Shown here: positions 49,039 through 58,696 of the stretch, in pieces | Numbering within the stretch: the stretch's first letter is position 1 | Layout of the letters: each line of letters starts with the position of its first letter | NCBI GenBank assembly: GCA_945862245.1 | Contig: CAMAXN010000008.1 | Span: 19,256 to 83,255, forward strand | Reading direction: 5' to 3' | DNA from: Prosthecobacter debontii | GTDB taxonomy: Bacteria; Verrucomicrobiota; Verrucomicrobiia; Verrucomicrobiales; Akkermansiaceae | DNA length: 64,000 nucleotides | Notes under the pieces: model-generated | Told to the model about the DNA's origin: nothing | The model's database searches: none | Seen by the model: the letters and a program-made list of their open reading frames with translations, nothing else | Program-made: the position numbers and the translations under genes

Positions 49039-50175
49039 TTAGATGCGGTCGCTCTTCTTGCTGTTACACTCACGGCAAAGCAGTTGTATGTTATTCACGG
49101 TATTTCCACCGCCTTTTGCAACGGGGATGATATGATCGAATTCCAGATAAATATTCGAATCGCATTCGACGCAGGCGGCGCCGTCTCTGATCCACACTGC
49201 ATTGCGGACTTCTTTCGAAATGCGGCGGCGTTCTTGGCGGGAATCATCCACGGTGACGCTGGCGGTGCGGTTACTAGCTCGCAGTAAGCAAAGAATGATC
49301 GCGACAGTGGTTTCCGCCTCCGCCATGACAAACTCGCGTCTGCCTTTTGTATCGGTGAGGATAAGTTGCCGACCATGACTTTGGGCTTCTCTGATATTTT
49401 TGAGAGCGATGCTGGCGCCACCCTTTGGTGCGACGTATTCCACGCGTGAATTGGTCACCCAAAAAATCCCTATGGAAACGATTTGTCCTGCAGAGCGTAA
49501 CTCCGCATTTTGTTTCGTGTATACCGCTTCGCCGCTTTGTATCCAAACTGGCTTTATCGTCAGTGCGGGCGGCAGCCGATTCTCACGCAGGTTTGCGAGA
49601 AGCCGGATGCGGGGTATCGTAGTGTTAACCTCTTGCTTGATATCACCGTCGAGGTTGAACAGTTTCACGTTCGCCATAATTGCTTTTTCCTCTTCGGTGG
49701 TTAATTCCCCGTCGGCAATCGCATCGGCGAGTTGGTGGCGGATGAACATCTCGGCGACGGGTTGGCACTCGGCGACGATTTCGTCCCACTTGCCGCCTGC
49801 TTCCGCGACCATTTGGCGTAATGCTTCCAGCTCTGCAGGTTCGAGTTTGCCATCCTCAAGCATGGCGGCGAGTGCTTTAGAAAAGCGGTTTTGCAGGGTG
49901 ACCTTGCGGAAGCATTTTGTGGCAAATCCCGCCAGACTAACTCCAGCTTTGGCGAGGATACCTCCGGCAACCATCGCCGCGCGCATGGTGGGATCGGGTT
50001 GGATTTTTGCGGGTTGTTCGGGGAAAAGTGACTTCACAGGCACCCACTCGACCATACCCTCCTGCCATGCCCATGAGTCTCCGTGCAACGTACCATTGCC
50101 GAGCGCGGCGGCGACATCTGCGAGTGACTCGGCTGAGTAGCGCTGACCATCTGGGTCTTGGAGCATGTAGGTCAT
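49039..50175 (-). CDS. GYF_2 / TerB-like / PH-like / HNH endonuclease fusion
   Basis: 378 aa from ATG 50175. Residues about 2-52 are a GYF_2 module (MLQDPDGQRYSAESLADVAA, then DSWAWQEGMVEWVPVKSLFP). A hydrophobic or amphipathic stretch follows (MRAAMVAGGILAKAGVSLAG), then a TerB-like helical region at about 95-185 (FSKALAAMLEDGKLEPAELE, ADAIADGELTTEEEKAIM). Residues about 205-300 are beta-rich and look like a PH/GRAM-type domain (GIFWVTNSRVEYVAPKGGAS). The C-terminus is an HNH nuclease: VWIRDGAACVECDSNIYLEF, DHIIPVAKGGGNTVNNIQLL, CRECNSKKS, with paired cysteines for zinc. It stands alone beside a dead transposase. A DNA-cutting role in stress or defence is inferred. Confidence 0.8.
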   Translation of the reverse strand: MTYMLQDPDGQRYSAESLADVAAALGNGTLHGDSWAWQEGMVEWVPVKSLFPEQPAKIQPDPTMRAAMVAGGILAKAGVSLAGFATKCFRKVTLQNRFSKALAAMLEDGKLEPAELEALRQMVAEAGGKWDEIVAECQPVAEMFIRHQLADAIADGELTTEEEKAIMANVKLFNLDGDIKQEVNTTIPRIRLLANLRENRLPPALTIKPVWIQSGEAVYTKQNAELRSAGQIVSIGIFWVTNSRVEYVAPKGGASIALKNIREAQSHGRQLILTDTKGRREFVMAEAETTVAIILCLLRASNRTASVTVDDSRQERRRISKEVRNAVWIRDGAACVECDSNIYLEFDHIIPVAKGGGNTVNNIQLLCRECNSKKSDRI

Positions 50176-50436
50176 GATTTTAAAAGAATTAATGTGACAC
50201 CTCTCTTATTAGACCCGTGGTGAGGTTCGTCAATGCATCGCTCCGAGTCCGAGTAGGCGGTTGTCTGGTTAATTAATGCGTGGCGGGGGTAGAAGGCCGG
50301 GGACATTAGGTATTGCCAGTTCCCTAAGCCATGAAAATCTTAATGAAAAAGTCCGATGGGTGTAATGGAATGCCCTCCGCAATGGTTCAACACAAAGCCA
50401 CACGGCAAGATAACCGCGATTCTTAGCCCCATATGG

Positions 50437-50509
50437 AGCCGGCTAACGGATTCGAACCGTTGACCTACTGATTACAAATCAGTTGCTCTACCAACTGAGC
50501 TAAGCCGGC
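50437..50509 (-). tRNA. tRNA-Thr (anticodon TGT)
   Basis: A 73-nt cloverleaf on the minus strand: acceptor GCCGGCT/AGCCGGC, D arm AGCTCAGTTGGTAGAGC, anticodon stem ACTGA/TCAGT around TTTGTAA (anticodon TGT), T arm ACGG-TTCGAAT-CCGT and discriminator T. The CCA end is not encoded. The 260 bp between it and the HNH-fusion start hold nothing recognisable. Confidence 0.95.
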
Positions 50510-50637
50510 CTTGCCTTACAGCAAAGACAGTGAGGGTGTATCTGGCTTGTAGGCGGAAGGCAACGGAAAATCCGGTAGTGTAATGACTTATCCTAGATAT
50601 CCGCCACACCGCTAAGACACGCTTGTGCGTAGTGAAA

Positions 50638-52614
50638 TCAGCTTTCGAAATAAGTATACCCACTGAGCCCGTCGCGATAGAGATCCATGATTTCTTTACG
50701 CTCCTTGGGAGAGATGCGACCGTCGTTCACCGCTTTTTCAGCGAAGCTACGGAATTTGGAGACGAGCTCCTTGGGGTCGAACTCCACGTAGGAGAGGACA
50801 TCCGCCACAGTGTCGCCCTCGACCTCGTGGGTGTAGACCGGTTTACCCTTTTCTAGATGAACACCGACAACGTTGGTGTCACCGAGGAGGTTGTGGAGGT
50901 CACCAAGGGTTTCTTGGTAGGCTCCGACAAGGAATACCCCGAGGTAGTAAGGCTCGTCTGGCTTAAAATCGTGTAGATGCAGGGTTTTCGCGACGTCATC
51001 CTTATCGATGAAACGGTCGATCTTGCCATCACAATCGCAGGTGATGTCGGCAAGAACGGCACGGTGTTTTGGCCGCTCGTCGAGGCGGTGGATGGGCATC
51101 ACAGGGAAGAGCTGATCGATAGCCCAAGAGTCGGGGAGGGATTGGAATAGGGAGAAATTCCCGTAATAAAAATCCGCAAGACCTTGCGAGAGTTCGACAA
51201 GATCCTCGGGCACGTCGTCCATATCGGAGATCAGATTCGATATGCGTGTAAGGATATGCCAATACCATGCCTCGGCGAGGCCGCGCTCGCGAAGGCTGGC
51301 CGCTCCGTAGATGAACATAGCGCGCACTTGGTCGCGATAATAGACAGCGTCGTTGAGGGATTCTTGGAGGTTCTTGCGGCTGAGGGTTTTGTTAACGTGA
51401 AAAAGGTTGATGAGATTCTGTGGGGCTTTTTCCGGCATCACAGGCTCATCGTCAGTAGTCTGCGCAGAGGTCACATCGAGTATATTAAAAACGAGCACTG
51501 AGTAGTAGGAAACCACGGCGCGGCCGGATTCAGAGATGAGGTTCGGGTGTTTCACGCCGACCTTGTCACATTGCTGAGCGATGACCTCGACGATGTCTGT
51601 GCAGTATTCCTGAATTGAGTAGTTACAGGAGGAGGCGAAGTTCGTGTGCGAGCCGTCGTAGTCCACGGCCATGCCGCCACCAATGTCGAGCACACCCATG
51701 GGTGCGCCTTCCTTGACGAGATCACAATACATACGGATGGCCTCCGTCGCGCCCTCGCGGATCGCGGCGATGTTTGGTATCTGGCTGCCTTGGTGATAAT
51801 GGAGCATTTTCAGGCAAGCGAGGTGGCCGGACGCCTTTAGGGAATCGACCACGCCGATGACCTGCGCTGCGTTGAGACCAAAGACGGATTTGTCGCCGGC
51901 GGATTCCTGCCAGTGGCCAGATCCTTTTGTAGAAAGGCGGATGCGGATACCGAGGTTCGGCAACACACCGATGCGGCGGGAGCGCTCAAGGATGAGGTCG
52001 AGCTCGCTGGGCATTTCCAAAACCAGCATGACCTTCAGACCCATTTTCTGAGAGTGCAAGGCAAGGTCTATAAACTCTTCATCCTTGTAGCCGTTACAAA
52101 CGATATATGCCTCGGTGTCGTGCATGTGCGCAAGGGCGGCGATCAGCTCGGGCTTTGATCCAGCCTCGAGGCCATAGTGGTATTGTTTTCCGAATTCGGC
52201 GATCTCCTCGATCACTTGGCGTTGCTGGTTTACCTTGATCGGGTAGACCCCACGGTAATCGCCGGTGTATTTCATGACGCGGATCGCCTCTTGGAAGGAT
52301 TCGTTAATCTCGGTGATACGAGAGTGCAGCAGGTCGCGGAAACGCAGTAGCACAGGCAGGTGGGTGCCGCGGTCGCGCAAACCTTCGATCACGTTGTGAA
52401 GGGAAACATGGGCGTCGCCATATTTGTCGGCGAGTTTTACGGTCACATGGCCGTCATCGTTCACACCGAAGAAATTATGCCCCCACGTATCCACGCTGTA
52501 GAGATCGGCGGATTTCTCGGTGGTCCAAGACAGCCCAGTTTTCGGCTTGGTGATCTTGGCTGGTAGTGTTGCGGCAGGCGGAATCACGCAGGATACTTGC
52601 ACGCGTGTGCACAA
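50638..52614 (-). CDS. speA: Biosynthetic arginine decarboxylase
   Basis: SpeA makes agmatine from arginine, the first step to putrescine and spermidine. Up to 658 aa. Conserved features: YPIKVNQQRQVIEEIAEFG with the PLP lysine, YHYGLEAGSKPELIAALA, IVCNGYKDEEFI, LGIRIRLSTKGSGHWQESAG, FHYH-like LHYHQGSQIPNI, VLDIGGGMAVDYDGS and ISESGRAVVSYYS. The start is unsettled: TTG 52614 gives an odd MCTRVQVSCVIPPA; GTG 52587 gives VIPPAATLPAK and seems as likely. It stands alone, after tRNA-Thr. Confidence 0.94.
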   Translation of the reverse strand: MCTRVQVSCVIPPAATLPAKITKPKTGLSWTTEKSADLYSVDTWGHNFFGVNDDGHVTVKLADKYGDAHVSLHNVIEGLRDRGTHLPVLLRFRDLLHSRITEINESFQEAIRVMKYTGDYRGVYPIKVNQQRQVIEEIAEFGKQYHYGLEAGSKPELIAALAHMHDTEAYIVCNGYKDEEFIDLALHSQKMGLKVMLVLEMPSELDLILERSRRIGVLPNLGIRIRLSTKGSGHWQESAGDKSVFGLNAAQVIGVVDSLKASGHLACLKMLHYHQGSQIPNIAAIREGATEAIRMYCDLVKEGAPMGVLDIGGGMAVDYDGSHTNFASSCNYSIQEYCTDIVEVIAQQCDKVGVKHPNLISESGRAVVSYYSVLVFNILDVTSAQTTDDEPVMPEKAPQNLINLFHVNKTLSRKNLQESLNDAVYYRDQVRAMFIYGAASLRERGLAEAWYWHILTRISNLISDMDDVPEDLVELSQGLADFYYGNFSLFQSLPDSWAIDQLFPVMPIHRLDERPKHRAVLADITCDCDGKIDRFIDKDDVAKTLHLHDFKPDEPYYLGVFLVGAYQETLGDLHNLLGDTNVVGVHLEKGKPVYTHEVEGDTVADVLSYVEFDPKELVSKFRSFAEKAVNDGRISPKERKEIMDLYRDGLSGYTYFES

Positions 52615-52843
52615 GTATCAATGGGATTTAAGAAGACTATTGCAGTTACCATGCCAAACGTAGCCAGCTCAATTTTTGATAAAACAAGCTGGTCATAAGA
52701 TGGGCTATGAATCCAAAAAATGATCATGTTCGATTAATTGATCGCACGTCGCTTACTCAAACTACTGCACCACATGGCTTGATGGTTGCCATCACTCTTC
52801 CAGCATAAGACGGCATCCCAGCAGGATTCCGAAAAGCGGGCGC

Positions 52844-55800
52844 CTAATTTCCGGAAGGCGGTTCGTAGTCGAGTCGGAGAAAAAAACGGTCGCTGGTGGC
52901 GGGAATTTCGAAAATCGCGGAGTCGGCTGGGGATTCGACCTTGAGGTCTTGAAATCCGCTCCATCCCGATTCGAGCGAATCCGTTGTGCGAAGACGATAT
53001 TGGCCAATCGGAACGGCGGGGAATATTTCGATTTCGAGAGCCCCGGCAAGGCGAGCGACGATGCGGCATTCGAGCTTGGAGGTTGGATCGTTAGGATCGG
53101 TGCCAAGGTGAAACTCCGCAAGGTTCGGTGTACCGTCGTGGTCGGGATCGGCGGCAGATTGGGCGTTTGGGTTTTCATCGAAATTTTCTCCGAAATTATC
53201 AAAGAGCCAAGACTGGAAGGCAGTGAATGGCGGCGGGGTCACGGTGACGATCGCGGTTTCGGAGAGCGAATCGCTGGTAGCGATGACGCTGAAATTTTCC
53301 CCGGCCGTCGTGGCGGTGAAGAGTCCGAGCGCATCGATCGTTCCGCCGCCGGAACTGGACCAGACGAAGGCGGCTGGTTGCGTGAACATCTCCTTATTGA
53401 ATTGGTCGACCACCTTGGCGGTGAAAGCCTGGGTGGCGGAAATCGTTAGCGAGGCTGACTCAGGAGTAACCTCAAGTGCAGTGGGGGCAGGAACCACGCG
53501 GACTTTCACTTGGCTCGAGGTCTCGAGTCCGCCGGCGTCTCGAGCTGTAACGGAGAGAGTGTAGTCGCCTAGCCTTTCGAAACTGGCGCTAGAAACCGCT
53601 GATGCGTTCGAGGCATTCGGAAGGAAAAACACGGGCGCTGGTCCGGAAGCCGTCCAGGTATAGACAAGACCCACCTCGCCTGCGTCATCCGTGGCATCAA
53701 CGCTCACATCCACACTGTCGGAACGTACGATTTCATAAATTGTGGTATCCTCGCCAACGGTTTCAGAGATCATTTCTGTTGATGCTGTTTTGGTAGGTAA
53801 AACGATCGTTGGGGGTTGATTAGCGAAGTCTCCGTCACCATTGAGGAGAATGCTGTCGACAAACCAGCCAGAGCTAGCAGTGTTCCCATCGGTCGCCATC
53901 ACCCAGGCGAAGCGCATACTTTTACCGGCGAATTTCGCTGTGTCGATCAGGTTCAAAATACTCTCAATGAATCCCTCGCTGTTGCCGGTCCATGCGGATT
54001 TGTTTTTAAAATCGCTAGGATCAAAGCCTAATTTTATTGTGGCTGTGTAGCCGTTGCTGGCGAAGCTGACACCTGAGGTTGCGGCATCCGTGAACACCCA
54101 TGCTGCGTTATTAATCGAATAAGCCAGGCGCCCGCCATCCCAACGGTTTTCCAGATTGTAACTGTGCCGGAATTTGAGTTGGAGCTTAGTGGCGTTGGCG
54201 GGTATGGAAATGGATGGAGAAGCGAGGTAGGTAGTGGTTTTTCTGGCGGGTGCGGCAATAAAATAGGATTTCGGCGCGGTGTGGGATTGACTCGAGGAAA
54301 GCGACCAACTGTTTGACCCGGTGGTGGCAGTCGAGGTCCAGTCTGTGACAGTGCCATCAAAGTTTTCGCTCCAGATGGCGCCGATCACAGTGAAGGCAGC
54401 GGGAAGCGTGGAGGTAGCATTTGTACTGGCGACTAGTACGCTCCAGAGGCCGGGTTGGGCGTTGGCGAGGTTGAGGTCGGCAAGGAGTTTATCGCCCGAC
54501 ATCCGGAGGTTCGTAGCGACGATTTCGGAAAACGAGTTGCTTACGAGCTTAACGGAGGTGGCTGTGGAGAGCAAAAGGCCTCTGATTTCCAAGGTCGCGG
54601 TGGCTCCCGCAACGGCGCTGGCGGGCGAGATGGATTCCACGGTGAGCGCAGGTGGAGGTGGTTCCTCGGCGGCAGATCCGTCGATCAGCAAAGAGTAGAA
54701 CTGGTCGGCCGAGAGGGTGCCTTGATAGCTGACAACGGCTCGATAGGTACCCGGGACAGACGGTGTGGTGATGATAACCTGTTCGACATTATCCGTGTTG
54801 TTGATGCCGCGGGTCGCAGGCTGGGACATGGATGCAGGGGTCCATAGGCCGACGAAGGGCATCGCCCAAGGCAGATGGGTGGTGCCATCGTTCGTGATGA
54901 TTTTAAGATCGAGATTGTGGCGAAGTCGGACGGCGCGCGAATCGTTTGATGTGGTGGAGGTACCCGCGGGATCGGCCCAGACCAGGGTTGCGCGTATCGG
55001 TGAGACGCCGTCCCACACAAATTCGGTAGTCACGGTCGGTCGGCTTGTGGCGACCTTGTCCTCGGCGAGGCGTTTTTTAATTGGATTTGCGGCGTGGTCG
55101 CGGAGGAGGTCGGCGGCGGCTTTTCCATTGAGCAATCCCCAGCCGAAGGTGTAGTCGGGGCCAGTGTTTCCGCGGTCGTCGGCGGTGTGGAGGAGGAGGG
55201 CTTTGAGGGTGCTGGAGCGCATGTCCGAGCCGGGAAAGAGGCGGCGGTATTCCTCGATGATCTGGGCGGCGGTGCCGGCGGCGTTGGGCGAGGACATGCT
55301 GGTGCCGCTCAGGCTGCCGTAGGCCGAGTTGCTGCCGTTGAGCGCGGAGTAGACCCCGTCGCCGTTGGCCACAAGGTCGGGCTTGATACGGCCGTCGTCG
55401 GTCGGTCCCCAAGAGGAAAACGAGCTGAAATTGGCTTTTAATTGATCACGCAAGCCATTGGTCACTGCATCCGTAACCGATCCGATGGTGATGACATTTT
55501 TTGCCACGGCGTCAAAGCCGATGGTTTCAAATCCGGAGCGATAGATGCCGTCACCTTTGGGGTGGAGGGAACTGTTGTAAGTAACCACGGTGGAGCTTCC
55601 GAGCGAGAGGGCTACAGTCTCTCCGTTAGATGGATTATTGTTGCGATCGTTGCCCGCGCTGCGGAAAATGAGGTAATATGGAAGACTGTAGGCAAGCGAA
55701 TCACTGTCGCGGGCCTGCGTATTGTAGCGGCCGAAGTCAAAATCGTATCCGGTAGCCGTGGTGCCGTCGCCGTTCCACTCCCAGACGCGGGATGGTGTGC

Positions 55801-56605
55801 CGGTACCAACATAGGTCCAGCCTATGAGAAATCCGTAGCTATGGTTCGAGAGAAGAATTTTTCCGGAGTCGCGAGGTAGCGCAGCACCCATTGCGGTCAT
55901 TTCGGTTTTATCGGAGTTCCAATCGTAGGAATCGATCAGCGCGGCGGTGGCCATACCACGAGCGGATGCGACCACTCCGGAAGCAGCAAGCATACCACCG
56001 ATGTGCGTGGCGTGGTCGATCGAGGCCGAACCGTCCTTGACAACGAGACGACCACCGAATTCCTGATGGGTGGCGCGGCCTGATCCGCCGTCCCACATTC
56101 CAATGGTGAGATTGTCGGCAGAGAGGTTGTAGGGGGCGACGCGGAGGAGATTCGAGCCGCTGGAAATGGCAGCGTTGGCGTTGTGGGTGGTGAAGTAGAG
56201 CGGGTTGCCGTGATCGTCGAGACCCGCGATCTCGCGCACGGTGCCGTCGGGAAGTTCGACACGCGTCGGCAGCCCGAGATCGCGGGCGCGGGTGAGACCA
56301 GCGGCACGGCGTGCGATTTCTAGTTCTCTGATTTCGAAGACGGCGCGTTCGCGTTGGGATGGATCGGAAAGGTCGAAGGATTCTAGGATATCGGCAATTG
56401 AGCGCTGGGGCGGCGGCGGCGCGGCGGCGGGAATCGCGGACGGTGCGGACGGGGAAGGCGAACCGGAGATCGACGCCGGCGAAGCCGTTGTAGATTGATC
56501 CGGTGGAGCCGGAACAGCATCCTGAGTCTTGTAAATTACGAGAAGCACTGCAGTAAAGGCCGACAGCAGGACTACCCCGATGACGACGTACTTACCCCAA
56601 TGCAT
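52844..56605 (-). CDS. Large secreted or anchored S8 (subtilisin-like) serine peptidase
   Basis: 1253 aa from ATG 56605 (MHWGKYVVIGVVLLSAFTAV), with an N-terminal membrane helix and a Pro/Ser/Ala linker. The catalytic triad is IGMWDGGSGR (Asp), DHATHIGGMLAASG (His) and SLSGTSMSSPNAAGTAAQ (Ser), with the oxyanion Asn in IFRSAGNDRNN. After the S8 domain come a pro-domain-like beta-sandwich (IRATLVWADPAGT), an IPT/TIG-like fold (VESISPASAVAGATATLEIR), a jelly-roll (WSENFDGTVTDWTS), PKD- and Ig-like domains, and a thrombospondin type 3-like Ca-binding end (DPDHDGTPNLAEFHLGTDP). It should degrade extracellular protein. Confidence 0.92.
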   Translation of the reverse strand: MHWGKYVVIGVVLLSAFTAVLLVIYKTQDAVPAPPDQSTTASPASISGSPSPSAPSAIPAAAPPPPQRSIADILESFDLSDPSQRERAVFEIRELEIARRAAGLTRARDLGLPTRVELPDGTVREIAGLDDHGNPLYFTTHNANAAISSGSNLLRVAPYNLSADNLTIGMWDGGSGRATHQEFGGRLVVKDGSASIDHATHIGGMLAASGVVASARGMATAALIDSYDWNSDKTEMTAMGAALPRDSGKILLSNHSYGFLIGWTYVGTGTPSRVWEWNGDGTTATGYDFDFGRYNTQARDSDSLAYSLPYYLIFRSAGNDRNNNPSNGETVALSLGSSTVVTYNSSLHPKGDGIYRSGFETIGFDAVAKNVITIGSVTDAVTNGLRDQLKANFSSFSSWGPTDDGRIKPDLVANGDGVYSALNGSNSAYGSLSGTSMSSPNAAGTAAQIIEEYRRLFPGSDMRSSTLKALLLHTADDRGNTGPDYTFGWGLLNGKAAADLLRDHAANPIKKRLAEDKVATSRPTVTTEFVWDGVSPIRATLVWADPAGTSTTSNDSRAVRLRHNLDLKIITNDGTTHLPWAMPFVGLWTPASMSQPATRGINNTDNVEQVIITTPSVPGTYRAVVSYQGTLSADQFYSLLIDGSAAEEPPPPALTVESISPASAVAGATATLEIRGLLLSTATSVKLVSNSFSEIVATNLRMSGDKLLADLNLANAQPGLWSVLVASTNATSTLPAAFTVIGAIWSENFDGTVTDWTSTATTGSNSWSLSSSQSHTAPKSYFIAAPARKTTTYLASPSISIPANATKLQLKFRHSYNLENRWDGGRLAYSINNAAWVFTDAATSGVSFASNGYTATIKLGFDPSDFKNKSAWTGNSEGFIESILNLIDTAKFAGKSMRFAWVMATDGNTASSGWFVDSILLNGDGDFANQPPTIVLPTKTASTEMISETVGEDTTIYEIVRSDSVDVSVDATDDAGEVGLVYTWTASGPAPVFFLPNASNASAVSSASFERLGDYTLSVTARDAGGLETSSQVKVRVVPAPTALEVTPESASLTISATQAFTAKVVDQFNKEMFTQPAAFVWSSSGGGTIDALGLFTATTAGENFSVIATSDSLSETAIVTVTPPPFTAFQSWLFDNFGENFDENPNAQSAADPDHDGTPNLAEFHLGTDPNDPTSKLECRIVARLAGALEIEIFPAVPIGQYRLRTTDSLESGWSGFQDLKVESPADSAIFEIPATSDRFFLRLDYEPPSGN

Positions 56606-56704
56606 GATCGAATAATATTTAGCACATTCATGTGACTTGCGCAACGAGAAAAGTTGTGAAGGAAGTCATCCCAGCCGTGTTCAACGAGCTGCCAAAGTGG
56701 CGTG

Positions 56705-56780
56705 AATGCTAGGAATTTGCTGTTTCACCTAGGGCGGAGAATTCACTGGAGAGCCGGTCTGGGAAGGGGAAAAGGGGGTT
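56705..56780 (+). repeat. 76-bp direct repeat, left copy
   Basis: Begins AATGCTAGGAATTTGCTGTT and ends GGGGAAAAGGGGGTT. It matches 58621-58696 at 69 of 76 positions, same orientation. The two copies flank the P450 gene. There is no coding frame shared by both. Confidence 0.9.
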
Positions 56781-56840
56781 GCCTGCTGAGTTTGATGTCA
56801 AAATTCCTAAGCCGGGATGGAAATCCATGCTACCGTGTCA

Positions 56841-56969
56841 ATGCCTGCTGCGAGGGCGGTCGTGCATGCGGGCCCCAGCTATGTATGCCCGGAGCAATTC
56901 GTAAAAATCAGCCTGAACCCAGGCGAGAGCAGAGAGTGGGTGAGAACCTACAAGTTTCAAATCAACTAG
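56841..56969 (+). pseudogene. C-terminal gene remnant after the left repeat
   Basis: A frame reading VVHAGPSYVCPEQFVKISLN then PGESREWVRTYKFQIN and a stop at 56969. The PGESREWVRTYKF ending looks like the last strand of a carbohydrate-active or mutarotase-like beta-sandwich protein. The upstream part of such a gene is absent; the repeat lies there instead. Confidence 0.3.
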
Positions 56970-57059
56970 CGCTTATAATCACCGGATGAATCCTCAGCAT
57001 CCGGCGTTACCTGGAACTCTGTTGCCTCCCCTTTTGTTCATGCTCCGCAGGAAGGGGAG

Positions 57060-58241
57060 TCACCGGGTCGTCCCAAGAGGATCGAAACGGACTCTGAGGA
57101 AATCGTATCCGTGTATTCGCTCGAAGCCGGGTTCGCGCTCTTGATGGCTTTTTTCTGAGAGAATCTGGATACCATCGAGGCGGGTTACCAGTTTTTCGAT
57201 GAGGGTTCGCGTAATCAGGCGGGCGTGGAGGGCCCCGAGGCATACATGGGGTCCACGGCCGAAGGCGATATGGGGATTTGGTTTACGGTCGAGCTTGACC
57301 ATGTCAGGCTCGGGGAATGCCTTGGCATCGCGGTTAGCCGAGGCCCAGCATAGGGAAACCCGTTCGTTTTCGCCGTAAATGCGGCCGCCCACTTCAGTCT
57401 CTTCGGGCAGCACGCGGCCGATGTGGGTGATTGGCGAAAGCACGCGGAAGAACTCTTCGGAGGCGAGGTTGAAAAGGTCGGGGCGCTCGCGCAGACCGAG
57501 CAGGGCATCGCGGTGTTCGCCAAAAAAGCCGATGACACCAGTGATTGTGTGAATGATCGTGTCGCGGCCTCCAGCGAAGACGATGTTAAGATAACCCAGT
57601 TGCTCCTCGCGGGTGAGCGGGCGGCCTTGGATTTCCATTCGGGTGAGAGCGGTGAAGAGGTCATCGCGCGGATTTTCCAAAGCGCGGTCGAGGAGTTCGG
57701 CGCAATAGTGCTCGAGAAAAAAACCCTTCGACTTTCCCTCCTTGTCGCGGAAGACATGCGTTCCCCAGCTGATCCAGAGGTCGGCATCGCCCTCGGGGGC
57801 GTTTGTGAGAATGGCCAAGGCGCGGGATTGCAGGGGAATAGCGAAATCGTGCACGATTTCCAAATCCGTCTTGGCGAGGCCCCCGTCGATGAGGCTATCC
57901 ACCAACGCCTCGACGGCGGCGATCATTTGCGGGTCTTTCGGGCGGTTGAAGAATGGCTCTATGGTCTTACGGTAGTCGTGGTGCTCGGGAAGATCCACCT
58001 CGAGAGGATACTGGCGCACGGTGCGCACATCCTCCTCGGAGGGAATCGGGACGCGCACAGGGGCGTCACTGCTGAAATGTTGCCAATCTTTTGCTGTGGC
58101 GACGACTCCCTCGTGGCTGAGAATCATTGGCACGGCACGGCCTTGGAACTCGGTGTGGAGCACCCCAGTAGATTCGCGAGCCGCCTTGAAGGGGTCGCCC
58201 CCCTCAGGAACTGGTTGATGGAACGGGCACTTATTAGACAT
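57060..58241 (-). CDS. Cytochrome P450 (soluble bacterial type)
   Basis: 393 aa; a soluble haem monooxygenase. MSNKCPFHQPVPEGGDP begins the protein. The I-helix oxygen-binding motif is FAGGRDTIIH (compare AGxDT), the ExxR is EEFFRVLSP, and the haem loop is AFGRGPHVCLGALHAR with the ligand cysteine. WASANRDAKAFPEPDMVKL is the usual region before it. No ferredoxin or ferredoxin reductase lies nearby, so electrons must come from elsewhere. The substrate is unknown. The gene sits between the 76-bp direct repeats, so it may have arrived with that segment. Confidence 0.94.
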   Translation of the reverse strand: MSNKCPFHQPVPEGGDPFKAARESTGVLHTEFQGRAVPMILSHEGVVATAKDWQHFSSDAPVRVPIPSEEDVRTVRQYPLEVDLPEHHDYRKTIEPFFNRPKDPQMIAAVEALVDSLIDGGLAKTDLEIVHDFAIPLQSRALAILTNAPEGDADLWISWGTHVFRDKEGKSKGFFLEHYCAELLDRALENPRDDLFTALTRMEIQGRPLTREEQLGYLNIVFAGGRDTIIHTITGVIGFFGEHRDALLGLRERPDLFNLASEEFFRVLSPITHIGRVLPEETEVGGRIYGENERVSLCWASANRDAKAFPEPDMVKLDRKPNPHIAFGRGPHVCLGALHARLITRTLIEKLVTRLDGIQILSEKSHQEREPGFERIHGYDFLRVRFDPLGTTR

Positions 58242-58419
58242 AAGAGTATTTTTTTGATGGTGGGCGGGTCACTCGTTTGGAAATTTAGTGCAGTGCAGAA
58301 TTTCAAATGAAACTCGAACAGATGCAGTAGATGTCATAGACTGCAGACTACGAGATCTCCACTACCTACGGCAGGGGGCTTCGTGCAACGCTGACCGTCA
58401 AACCAAGAAAGAGCATATT

Positions 58420-58619
58420 TCATTGTGTTTTGGAAATCCCAAAAATTCCGAAGGAAACGCCTCCCATTTTTAAAGTTGAAGCGCTTTTGGTCACCGATAA
58501 ATTACAGTCCAGCACCTCAAGTGCTTCTGCAGATGCAAGAGCCGGCAATTTGATAGACAGCTCTTTTTCGGAAGGATTGATGGCAATCCAATAGCACGCC
58601 CCATCGAGGCGGCGTTCAA
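58420..58619 (-). pseudogene. C-terminal remnant of a glycoside-hydrolase-like gene
   Basis: Reading away from the right repeat on the minus strand: SIFERRLDGACYWIAINPSE, then KELSIKLPALASAEALEVLD and a stop at 58420. ERR.DG..YWIAINPSEKEL..KLP resembles the terminal beta-sandwich of alpha-amylase or beta-galactosidase-type enzymes (YxVALNPS...). The 5' part is missing precisely where the 76-bp repeat begins. Confidence 0.4.
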
Positions 58620-58620
58620 A

Positions 58621-58696
58621 AATGCTAGGAATTTGCTTTTACACCTAAGGCGGAGAATACACTAGGGAGCCGCTCTGGGAAGGGGAAAAGGGGGTT
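58621..58696 (+). repeat. 76-bp direct repeat, right copy
   Basis: Begins AATGCTAGGAATTTGCTTTT and ends GGGGAAAAGGGGGTT. It lies between two truncated genes: the glycosidase-like remnant on its left and the AbiEii remnant on its right, which start within one or two bases of its ends. Confidence 0.9.

Noticed and set aside
56702-56989. A 95-aa plus-strand frame through the left repeat
   Set aside because: It is not preserved in the second repeat copy, which has a stop in the same frame, so the repeat is not coding.
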